The translations under genes were made by a program, and so were the position numbers. The notes beneath the pieces were generated by a model. It did not search any database and had not been told where the DNA came from. It was given only the letters and a program-made list of their open reading frames with translations. From Pseudomonadota bacterium (GTDB lineage: Bacteria; Pseudomonadota; Alphaproteobacteria; Rhizobiales; Devosiaceae): a DNA stretch of 7,855 nt. The stretch's first letter is position 1. Every line of letters starts with the position of its first letter. The DNA lies in the NCBI GenBank assembly GCA_023437755.1, contig JAEZFJ010000399.1, positions 1 to 7,855 of the forward strand, given 5' to 3'. Of this stretch, positions 1-5,774 are shown one piece after another.

Positions 1-1
1 C

Positions 2-316
2 GGCACGCGTGTTCCCCCCGCGACATATGAGTTCACCGGCAAGGCGTCCGGCGTCACCAAGGCGGTACTGGGCGTGCGCCCGGAGCACATCGCAGTCGGG
101 GACGCCGCCGCGGGTCTGCCGTTCACAACCGAGGCCGAGATCGAGATCGTCGAGCCGATGGGTTCGGACACGCTCGCCTGGACCACGATCGCCGGCAAGT
201 CGGTGACCTTCCGCGCCGACAGCGACATTCCGCTGCATGTCGGCCAGAAGGTGCTGCTCGGTTTCGACCCGGCACGCGGCTCGTTCTTCGACGCCGAGAG
301 CACCAACCGGCTCTAG
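2..316 (+). CDS. Sugar ABC transporter ATP-binding protein, C-terminal fragment (MalK/UgpC type)
   Basis: This is the last 104 codons of a gene that starts upstream of the window, so the nucleotide-binding domain (Walker A, signature, Walker B) is not visible. The visible part is the C-terminal regulatory/TOBE region of the MalK/UgpC group of carbohydrate importer ATPases. The diagnostic stretch is GVRPEHI, followed by the beta-rich segment with VEPMGSDTLAW and ending in FDPARGSFFDAESTNRL. Family knowledge: such proteins form the cytoplasmic ATPase dimer that powers uptake of sugars or glycosides brought by a periplasmic binding protein. The ATPase is followed at once by sugar isomerase and dehydrogenase genes on the same strand, so the transporter probably imports their substrate. 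Family membership is quite certain; the substrate is unknown. Confidence 0.9.
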   Translation, partial: GTRVPPATYEFTGKASGVTKAVLGVRPEHIAVGDAAAGLPFTTEAEIEIVEPMGSDTLAWTTIAGKSVTFRADSDIPLHVGQKVLLGFDPARGSFFDAESTNRL

Positions 317-340
317 CAGCCAATCGCGGCAAAGCAATTA

Positions 341-362
341 GCCACCGCCCAAGGGCGGTGGC
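341..362 (+). terminator. Strong hairpin between transporter and enzyme genes (weak terminator or mRNA stabiliser)
   Basis: A perfect inverted repeat, GCCACCGCC at 341-349 and GGCGGTGGC at 354-362, gives a 9 bp GC-rich stem with loop CAAG. It lies 25 nt after the ATPase stop codon. The sequence after it is CTCTCTCATA, pyrimidine-rich but not a real T tract, so termination is probably partial at best. It ends 16 nt before the Shine-Dalgarno of the next gene. It could instead protect the 3' end of the transporter message or set different expression levels for the two halves of an operon. Confidence 0.55.
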
Positions 363-388
363 CTCTCTCATACGACCTGAGGCACCTC

Positions 389-1135
389 ATGGAATACTCC
401 TATCAACTCTACAGCGCCCGCAACGAGGCGTCGCTCGACGACACTCTGAAGACGCTCAAATCGCTCGGCTACTCGCAGGTCGAGGGCTGGGGTGGCCAGT
501 TCGGCGACCCCGCAGCGCTGGTTCAGAGCCTGAAGAATGCCGGCCTCACCATGCCGACAGCGCACATGGGCTACAGTCAGCTCGAAGACACTGATGCCGT
601 CCTGAAGATTGTCGACGCGGTCGGCATCCAGACCGTGTATTGCCCGGCGCCGCCGTCCGAGGAGTTCCGCAACGGTGGCGGTGACTGGCAGGGTTTTGCC
701 GAGGGCCTCGCCCGCATCGCGGCTGCCTTCAAGGCCGCCGGCAAGGGCTTTGGTTATCACAACCATCACTGGGAGTTCGGCAAGGTCAACGGCAAGACCC
801 CGATCGAGATCATTCTGGACGCCTCTCCGGACCTGCAGTGGGAAATGGACCTCGCCTGGGTGGTGAAGGCCAATGAAGACCCGATCACCTGGATGGACCG
901 CCTCGGCAGCCGCATCACCGCGATGCACGTCAAGGACATTGCTCCCGCCGGCGAGGCTCTGGACGAAGACGGCTGGGCCGATGTGGGCCAGGGCACGCTT
1001 GACTGGAACAAGCTTCTTGCTGACGCCAAAGCGAAGACCCGCGCCAAGTATTTCGTTGCCGAACACGACAAGCCCAGCGACGCGATCCGCTTCGCCCGCC
1101 GGTCCATGGAAGCCCTCAAGGGCTACGGAGCATAA
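389..1135 (+). CDS. Sugar phosphate isomerase/epimerase family protein (AP endonuclease 2-like TIM barrel)
   Basis: A cytoplasmic protein of 248 residues with no signal peptide, typical in length for PF01261-type (beta/alpha)8 barrels such as IolE, IolI and 3-keto-sugar epimerases. Visible motifs: HMGYSQLED in the first third; GYHNHHWEF at about 122-130; EMDLAW with D154; MHVKD with H180; and VAEHDKP with E225. The Asp/His/Glu positions fit the divalent-metal site of this fold; the fourth ligand is probably E129 or a nearby acidic residue. The ATG at 389 is chosen because CTGAGG at 377-382 precedes it by 6 nt and the barrel begins right after it. The next gene starts 2 nt after the stop, so the two are almost certainly co-translated. 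Reaction by family knowledge: metal-assisted isomerisation, epimerisation or dehydration of a sugar or keto-sugar. The exact substrate cannot be assigned. Confidence 0.88.
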   Translation: MEYSYQLYSARNEASLDDTLKTLKSLGYSQVEGWGGQFGDPAALVQSLKNAGLTMPTAHMGYSQLEDTDAVLKIVDAVGIQTVYCPAPPSEEFRNGGGDWQGFAEGLARIAAAFKAAGKGFGYHNHHWEFGKVNGKTPIEIILDASPDLQWEMDLAWVVKANEDPITWMDRLGSRITAMHVKDIAPAGEALDEDGWADVGQGTLDWNKLLADAKAKTRAKYFVAEHDKPSDAIRFARRSMEALKGYGA

Positions 1136-1137
1136 GC

Positions 1138-2280
1138 ATGGCGAAGACCTATGGCGTCGGCATCATGGGTGCCGGCAACATCTCCAGCGCCTATCTGCGC
1201 CTCGCGCCGCTCTTCAAGAACCTTGAAGTCCGCGCGGTCGCTGACATCGTTCCCGAGGCCGCCCAGAAGCGCGCCGAGGAGTTCGGCGTTGCCGCGCAGA
1301 CCCCGGATGAGCTCCTGAAGAACAGCGAGATCGACGTGGTCGTCAATCTCACCATCCCGGCGACGCACTACAAGGTGTCGATGGACATCATCTCGGCGGG
1401 CAAGCACGCCTATTCCGAGAAGCCGTTCGTGCTGACCCTTGAAGAAGGCATGGCGCTGCGCAAGGCTGCTGAGGATCGCAAGCTCGCGGTCGGCTCCGCC
1501 CCCGACACCTTCCTCGGTGGCGCGCACGAGCAGGCGCGCGAGATCATCGATTCCGGCAAGCTCGGCAAGATCATGAGCGGCACCACGCACGTGATGAGCC
1601 GCGGCATGGAGCACTGGCACCCCAACCCGGACTTCTTCATCCAGGTCGGTGGCGGACCGATCCTCGACCTCGGCCCGTATTACGTTACCAACCTGATCCA
1701 CTTCCTGGGTCCGGTGCGGCGGCTCTCCGCCTTCACCAACATGGCGCGTGCCGAGCGCGTGGTCACGGCCCCGGGTCCCTATCAGGGCAGCACCATCAAG
1801 GTCGGCACGCCGACCACCATCCATGGCGTGCTGGAGTTCCATTCGGGCGCCATCATCACCATCGGTACCAGCTGGGACGTGGCCAGCCACGGCCATCACA
1901 ACATCGAGCTCTACGGCACCGAAGGCACCATCTACGTGCCGGATCCGAACTTCTTCGGCGGTGACCTCGTCACCACCGATATCGAGGGCACCAAGACCCC
2001 GGTCACGCCGTGGGATCACCCGTTCGGCAAGCCGAACCAGGGGCTCGACACCGATCAGCCGCGCTCCAACTATCGCGCTGCCGGCCTGTCGGACATGATG
2101 CTGTCGGTCGAGAACGGCACCACGGCCCGCTGCGGCATCGACGTGGCGCTGCATGCCGTGGACGTGCTGACGAGCCTGCTCAAGGCCGGCGAGAGCGGCC
2201 AGGTGCTGATGCTGTCGACCACCTGCGAGCGTCCGCGGGCACTCGGCCCCGAGGAGGCCCGGGCCCTGCTCAGGGCCTGA
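1138..2280 (+). CDS. Gfo/Idh/MocA family oxidoreductase, Tyr-type active site
   Basis: An NAD(P)-dependent sugar dehydrogenase or reductase of 380 residues, usual for the family. An N-terminal Rossmann domain (about 5-125) carries GIMGAGNIS at 8-16 (the third Gly of GxGxxG is Ser). The EKP motif is at 94-96, with K95 the expected catalytic lysine. The C-terminal alpha/beta domain carries GGGPILDLGPYY at 171-182. The family's Asp is D177; four residues on, where IolG-like enzymes have the catalytic His, this protein has Y181, as in glucose-fructose oxidoreductase and dimeric dihydrodiol dehydrogenase. The start ATG is 2 nt after the preceding stop, with CGGAG at 1126-1130 inside the end of the previous gene, implying translational coupling to the isomerase. 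No signal peptide is seen, so it is probably cytoplasmic. Probable role: oxidising a ring hydroxyl of a sugar or glycoside, or reducing the keto product. The substrate is unknown. Confidence 0.9.
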   Translation: MAKTYGVGIMGAGNISSAYLRLAPLFKNLEVRAVADIVPEAAQKRAEEFGVAAQTPDELLKNSEIDVVVNLTIPATHYKVSMDIISAGKHAYSEKPFVLTLEEGMALRKAAEDRKLAVGSAPDTFLGGAHEQAREIIDSGKLGKIMSGTTHVMSRGMEHWHPNPDFFIQVGGGPILDLGPYYVTNLIHFLGPVRRLSAFTNMARAERVVTAPGPYQGSTIKVGTPTTIHGVLEFHSGAIITIGTSWDVASHGHHNIELYGTEGTIYVPDPNFFGGDLVTTDIEGTKTPVTPWDHPFGKPNQGLDTDQPRSNYRAAGLSDMMLSVENGTTARCGIDVALHAVDVLTSLLKAGESGQVLMLSTTCERPRALGPEEARALLRA

Positions 2281-2293
2281 GGAGCGTACCTCG

Positions 2294-2318
2294 TTGACAG
2301 CGCCAGGGCGCCGGTCAA
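2294..2318. other. Interrupted palindrome TTGAC...GTCAA, possible operator or hairpin
   Basis: In the 165-nt gap after the first dehydrogenase gene, TTGAC at 2294-2298 is mirrored by GTCAA at 2314-2318, and the interior holds GCGC at 2300-2303 and GCGC at 2308-2311. It could be an RNA hairpin just after the stop codon or a DNA operator. TTGACA at 2294-2299 also matches a -35 hexamer, but no convincing -10 lies 16-18 nt downstream. Function is a guess; only the symmetry is seen. Confidence 0.25.
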
Positions 2319-2336
2319 CAGTGTGATGAATGCCTG

Positions 2337-2364
2337 AACAGGCGGCGGGCAATCGCCGCCTGTT
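2337..2364 (+). terminator. GC-rich stem-loop with GCAA tetraloop between the two enzyme modules
   Basis: AACAGGCGGCG at 2337-2347 and CGCCGCCTGTT at 2354-2364 form a perfect 11 bp stem. A further G-U pair (2348/2353) closes a GCAA (GNRA) tetraloop. It starts 57 nt after the stop of the first dehydrogenase and ends 81 nt before the next start codon. The following bases (CCGTCTCC) are not a T tract, so it resembles a partial terminator or a transcript-stabilising hairpin. A smaller competing hairpin, GCCTG-AA-CAGGC at 2332-2343, overlaps its left arm. Confidence 0.45.
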
Positions 2365-2445
2365 CCGTCTCCGGCCGTGCCGGGCAAGCAAGAACATGGC
2401 CCCACCCGTGCGGAGGACAGGGGCCGCCAGCAAGGGAGTGACTTC

Positions 2446-3501
2446 ATGCGCACCATCAAGGGTCCGGCGATTTTCCTCGCCCAGTTCGCGGGCGACGCGG
2501 CTCCGTTCGACAACCTCGACAACATTTGCCGCTGGGCGGCAGGTCTCGGCTACAAGGGCGTGCAGATCCCGACCTGGGTGTCGAGCTTCATCGACCTCGA
2601 AAAGGCGGCGAACTCAAAGGATTATGCCGACGAGATCAAGGGGATCGTGAACAGCCACGGGCTGGAGATCACCGAGCTTTCCACGCACCTGCAGGGCCAG
2701 CTCGTTGCGGTGCACCCGGCCTATGACACCGCCTTTGACGGCTTTGCCCCGGCCTCCGTGCACGGCAACCCGAAGGCGCGGCAGGAGTGGGCGGTCCAGA
2801 CGATGATGAACGCCGCCAAGGCGTCGCAGAACCTAGGGCTCAGGGCCCACGCGACCTTCTCCGGTGCACTCGCCTGGCCGTACCTTTATCCGTGGCCGCA
2901 GCGCCCGGCTGGTCTGGTCGAGGAAGCCTTCGACGAACTCGCCCGCCGCTGGACGCCGATCCTCAATGCCTTCGACGAGGCCGGGGTCGACGTCTGCTAC
3001 GAGATCCATCCCGGCGAGGACCTCCACGACGGCATCAGCTACGAGATGTTCCTCGAGCGCGTGAACAACCATCCGCGCGCCAACCTGCTGTATGATCCGA
3101 GCCACTTCGTGCTGCAGCAGCTCGATTATCTCGACTACATCGACATCTACCACGAGCGCATCCGCGCCTTCCACGTGAAGGACGCCGAGTTCAACCCGAC
3201 CGGCCGCCAGGGCGTCTATGGCGGGTTCCAGAGCTGGGTGAACCGGGCAGGGCGGTTCCGTTCGATCGGCGACGGCCAGGTCGACTTCCCCGCGATCTTC
3301 TCCAAGCTCACCGCCCATGACTTCGACGGCTGGGCCGTGCTCGAATGGGAATGCGCGCTGAAGCATCCGGAGGACGGTGCGCGCGAGGGCGCCGAACTCA
3401 TCCAGAGCTACATCATCCGGGTCACCGAGAAGGCCTTCGACGACTTCGCCGGTGCGGGCACCGACCAGGCCGCCAACCGCAAGATGCTCGGATTGAGCTG
3501 A
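2446..3501 (+). CDS. Sugar phosphate isomerase/epimerase family protein, long form
   Basis: A TIM-barrel protein of 351 residues, about 100 longer than the upstream isomerase and with little obvious similarity to it. The probable divalent-metal and catalytic residues fit the Glu-Asp-His-Glu pattern of PF01261 enzymes: E186 and H188 in CYEIHPGED, D217 and H220 in LYDPSHF, H243 in AFHVKDAEF, and E300 or E302 in LEWECALKHPED. An inserted segment with AWPYLYPWPQRP (about 144-155) and a tail ending QAANRKMLGLS distinguish it from short IolE-like members. The start at 2446 is chosen over an in-frame GTG at 2377 because AGGGAG at 2433-2438 lies 7 nt upstream and the barrel starts here. It is followed 99 nt later by a second dehydrogenase gene. 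Family knowledge allows 3-keto-sugar epimerases, inosose dehydratases and the catalytic subunit of C-glycoside deglycosidases. I cannot choose between these from sequence alone. Confidence 0.87.
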   Translation: MRTIKGPAIFLAQFAGDAAPFDNLDNICRWAAGLGYKGVQIPTWVSSFIDLEKAANSKDYADEIKGIVNSHGLEITELSTHLQGQLVAVHPAYDTAFDGFAPASVHGNPKARQEWAVQTMMNAAKASQNLGLRAHATFSGALAWPYLYPWPQRPAGLVEEAFDELARRWTPILNAFDEAGVDVCYEIHPGEDLHDGISYEMFLERVNNHPRANLLYDPSHFVLQQLDYLDYIDIYHERIRAFHVKDAEFNPTGRQGVYGGFQSWVNRAGRFRSIGDGQVDFPAIFSKLTAHDFDGWAVLEWECALKHPEDGAREGAELIQSYIIRVTEKAFDDFAGAGTDQAANRKMLGLS

Positions 3502-3518
3502 ATCTTCGCCGAAACACT

Positions 3519-3568
3519 GCAGATGGCGCGCAACGGGTAACGAAACGCAGACCGATCGCGCCGTCTGC
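3519..3568 (+). other. Long imperfect inverted repeat in the 99-nt gap before the second dehydrogenase
   Basis: GCAGATGGCGCG at 3519-3530 can pair with CGCGCCGTCTGC at 3557-3568: 12 bp with one G-U pair and a 26-nt loop. There is no T tract after it, so a terminator role is unlikely. It ends 18 nt before the Shine-Dalgarno of the next gene. It could be an mRNA stability element, an operator-like DNA palindrome with widely spaced arms, or chance in GC-rich sequence. Confidence 0.35.
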
Positions 3569-3600
3569 TCTGCACAAGAATGACCTGAGGAGGCACCAAA

Positions 3601-4752
3601 ATGGCTGAGAACGGCGCACGGCGCATTCGCCTGGGCATGGTTGGTGGTGGCACGGGAGCCTTCATCGGCTATGTCCACCGCATCGCCGCCCGCATTGATG
3701 GAGACTACGATCTGGTGGCCGGCGCGCTGTCATCGCGCCCCGAAGTTGCCAAGGAATCCGGGAAAAACCTCGGCCTTGCCGACGACCGCATCTACACCTC
3801 CTACGAGGAGATGGCCCGCGCCGAAGCCGCGCGTCCGGACGGCATCGAGGCGGTGGCGATCGTCACCCCGAACCACATGCACTACGGCCCGGCCAAGGCG
3901 TTCCTCGAAGCCGGCATCCACGTGATCTGCGACAAGCCGATCACCTCAACCATCGAGGACGCCCGCGCGCTCGCGCAGGTTCAGCCGAAGAACGGCGCCA
4001 AGTTCCTGCTGACGCACAATTATACCGGTTATCCACTGGTGCGGCAGGCGCGTGAGCTGGTGGCATCGGGCGCGCTCGGCACGATCCGGGTCGTTCAAGT
4101 CGAGTACCCGCAGGACTGGCTCACCGAACCGGCCGGCGACGACAACAAGCAGGCTGCCTGGCGTACCGATCCGGCGCGCTCCGGCGCCGGCGGCTGCATC
4201 GGCGACATCGGCACCCATGCCTACAACCTCGCCCGCTTCGTCACCGGGCTGAAGACGGAGGCCGTCTCGGCCGACCTCGACAGCTTCGTGCCGGGTCGCC
4301 AGCTCGACGACAACGTCCACATCATGCTGCGCTTCGAAGGCGGCGCGAAGGGCATGCTGTGGGCCAGCCAGGTGGCAGTGGGCAATGAGAACGGCCTGCA
4401 GTTGCGCGTTTATGGCGACAAGGGCGGCCTCGAATGGCGGCAGGACAACCCCAACTACATGTGGTTCACCGAGTTCGGCAAACCCAAGCAGTTGCTGACC
4501 CGCGGCGGCTCGATTTCGGTGCCGCCAGCGGCTTCTATGAATGTCCGCATCCCGTCAGGGCACCCGGAAGGCTATCTCGAGGCCTTTGCGACACTCTACT
4601 CGCAGTTTGCCGCAGTGATCCGTGGTGATGGCCAGGACTATGAAGCCTTGCTGCCGTCGCTGGCGGATGGGGTAGAAGGCATGCAGTTCATCATGGCCTC
4701 AGTGAAGTCGAGCCAGAACGATGCGAAGTGGACCCGCTTCAGCGAGGTCTAG
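3601..4752 (+). CDS. Gfo/Idh/MocA family oxidoreductase, Lys-Asp-His type
   Basis: An NAD(P)-dependent dehydrogenase or reductase of 383 residues. The nucleotide-binding loop is GMVGGGTGAFIG at 12-23, a Gly-rich form with an insertion relative to plain GxGxxG. The EKP-equivalent is DKP at 111-113, with K112 the expected catalytic lysine. The C-terminal domain has GAGGCIGDIGTHAYN, with D202 and H206 in the standard catalytic spacing, so this enzyme keeps the full Lys-Asp-His set. The start is supported by a strong GAGGAGG at 3587-3593, 7 nt upstream. No signal peptide is seen; probably cytoplasmic. It pairs with the isomerase upstream and closes the locus, followed by an intrinsic terminator. 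Probable role: oxidation or reduction of a sugar, glycoside or cyclitol hydroxyl. It differs clearly from the upstream dehydrogenase at the cofactor loop and active site, so the two are unlikely to be recent duplicates. Confidence 0.9.
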   Translation: MAENGARRIRLGMVGGGTGAFIGYVHRIAARIDGDYDLVAGALSSRPEVAKESGKNLGLADDRIYTSYEEMARAEAARPDGIEAVAIVTPNHMHYGPAKAFLEAGIHVICDKPITSTIEDARALAQVQPKNGAKFLLTHNYTGYPLVRQARELVASGALGTIRVVQVEYPQDWLTEPAGDDNKQAAWRTDPARSGAGGCIGDIGTHAYNLARFVTGLKTEAVSADLDSFVPGRQLDDNVHIMLRFEGGAKGMLWASQVAVGNENGLQLRVYGDKGGLEWRQDNPNYMWFTEFGKPKQLLTRGGSISVPPAASMNVRIPSGHPEGYLEAFATLYSQFAAVIRGDGQDYEALLPSLADGVEGMQFIMASVKSSQNDAKWTRFSEV

Positions 4753-4772
4753 ACGGCACGACAGAGACAGTG

Positions 4773-4803
4773 ATGGCCATCGGGCTCGCCCGGTGGCCAT
4801 TTT
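4773..4803 (+). terminator. Rho-independent terminator after the sugar locus
   Basis: ATGGCCATCGGG at 4773-4784 pairs with CCCGGTGGCCAT at 4789-4800 (12 bp, one G-U), with a CTCG loop, and is followed by TTTT (4800-4803). It starts 20 nt after the stop of the second dehydrogenase. The TraB-family gene on the minus strand stops at 4812, so the same stem could also serve that transcript, although on that strand the stem is not followed by a T tract. Confidence 0.75.
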
Positions 4804-4811
4804 CCATGGCG

Positions 4812-5669
4812 CTACTGGATGCGGGTGGCGGTGAACCCCTCGGCCTCGAGCAGCTCGATCAAATTGGTTGGTCCCAGGAGGTGGGCGGCGCCGACGATGA
4901 CAAGTGCGTCGACGTCGTCCGCCAATAGCTGCGACAGGGGCCCCACCCAGTTGCGATTTCGCTGGTACAGCAGGCGATCGAGGAAAGCGTCCTCGAAACC
5001 ACCCATCTCCATCTGGAACAGGTGCGCGATCTGGTCGGCGGTGCCCACCTGCCAGTGGTGGATCATCTTGCTCATCAGCTTCGGCATGCTGTCGAGTTCG
5101 TCCAGCGTGGCCTGCAGCATGGCGAGTTGCTCCTCGTCGGAGGCGCCGGCCAGCACGTCCAGTTGTTCATCCCCGGTCTCGAGGTGGAGGAGGCGGTCGG
5201 GCTCGATCTCCGGCTCGACCTGGAACTCGACGCCGGGCTGGTCGTAGCCGAGTGCCACCACGGCCGCGACGGAGATGGTGTTCGCAGCCATCCATGGCCG
5301 CATGGCCAGCAGCGTGCCGACCGGGACGTCGTAGGCGGAACTCTGGGCGCGCAGCTTGGCTTCTAGGTCGTCATTGATGACATCGGTCAGCAGGGTGCCA
5401 TCGACATAGACGCCCCGCACTATGGCTGCGGCGCCGACCTGTGCCTGAGCCAGCGGGCTGACGTCGGTCTCGAACACGATCTTGTCCGCTGCGGCGAGGC
5501 GCTTGTCGAAGAGCGGAGTGCGCCAGTCGACGCCTTCGGGAAGCACATGAAAGGAGCCGAACAGGTAGATCGCACTGTTGTCGTCGGTGACCTTCCACAT
5601 GGCGGGCGCGGCCGCCACCGAAGAAGCGACAGGCAGCAGGACGGCGAGAGGAAGGGCTAATCTGAGCAT
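4812..5669 (-). CDS. TraB/GumN family protein, predicted exported
   Basis: A protein of 285 residues. It begins with a signal peptide (MLRLALPLAVLLPVASSVAAA, cleavage likely near residue 20), so the mature protein should be periplasmic or outer-membrane associated. The TraB/GumN (PF01963) hallmarks are present: LFGSFHVLP with H41, VFETD with E67, and a C-terminal VIVGAAHLLGPTNL with H263, plus QRNRNW before it. The conserved His/Glu set suggests metal binding, and the family is related to Tiki-type metalloproteases. The bacterial function is generally unknown, so no substrate is proposed. The start is the ATG at 5669 because it directly precedes the signal peptide; only a weak GGA lies upstream, so the ribosome binding site is poor. 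The gene is divergent from prfB, with 105 nt between starts, and convergent with the sugar locus. Confidence 0.85.
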   Translation of the reverse strand: MLRLALPLAVLLPVASSVAAAPAMWKVTDDNSAIYLFGSFHVLPEGVDWRTPLFDKRLAAADKIVFETDVSPLAQAQVGAAAIVRGVYVDGTLLTDVINDDLEAKLRAQSSAYDVPVGTLLAMRPWMAANTISVAAVVALGYDQPGVEFQVEPEIEPDRLLHLETGDEQLDVLAGASDEEQLAMLQATLDELDSMPKLMSKMIHHWQVGTADQIAHLFQMEMGGFEDAFLDRLLYQRNRNWVGPLSQLLADDVDALVIVGAAHLLGPTNLIELLEAEGFTATRIQ

Positions 5670-5774
5670 GATCCATTGTGTCGTGACGGGCGTGCTGCTG
5701 CAAGCCGCAGCGCGGCGGGTTGATCCCGCGGTCCGCGTTCGCTACACGGGGCGCCAGTAACAAGGACGAGTTGA

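Noticed and set aside
368..1066. 232-codon minus-strand open frame opposite the first isomerase
   Set aside because: It is an antisense shadow of a gene with clear metal-site motifs and a good ribosome binding site.
1123..2433. 436-codon open frame on the minus strand opposite the first dehydrogenase
   Set aside because: It is Arg/Gly/His/Ala-rich with no recognisable domain, and it mirrors a well-supported gene on the + strand. Long antisense frames are expected in GC-rich DNA.
2377..2445. Upstream GTG extension of the second isomerase (23 extra residues)
   Set aside because: The extension is unlike the family N-terminus, starts just after a hairpin, and lacks a ribosome binding site as good as AGGGAG before the ATG at 2446.
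2833..3678. 281-codon minus-strand open frame opposite the second isomerase
   Set aside because: It lies wholly antisense to a clear enzyme gene and shows no protein-family features.
5714..5730. Small inverted repeat GCGGG-TTGAT-CCCGC upstream of prfB
   Set aside because: A five-base GC stem in GC-rich spacer DNA is expected by chance, with no supporting context.
5720..5748. Possible prfB promoter, TTGATC - 17 nt - TACACG
   Set aside because: The -35 is acceptable, but the -10 matches the consensus at only about half its positions. This is too weak to list as a feature.
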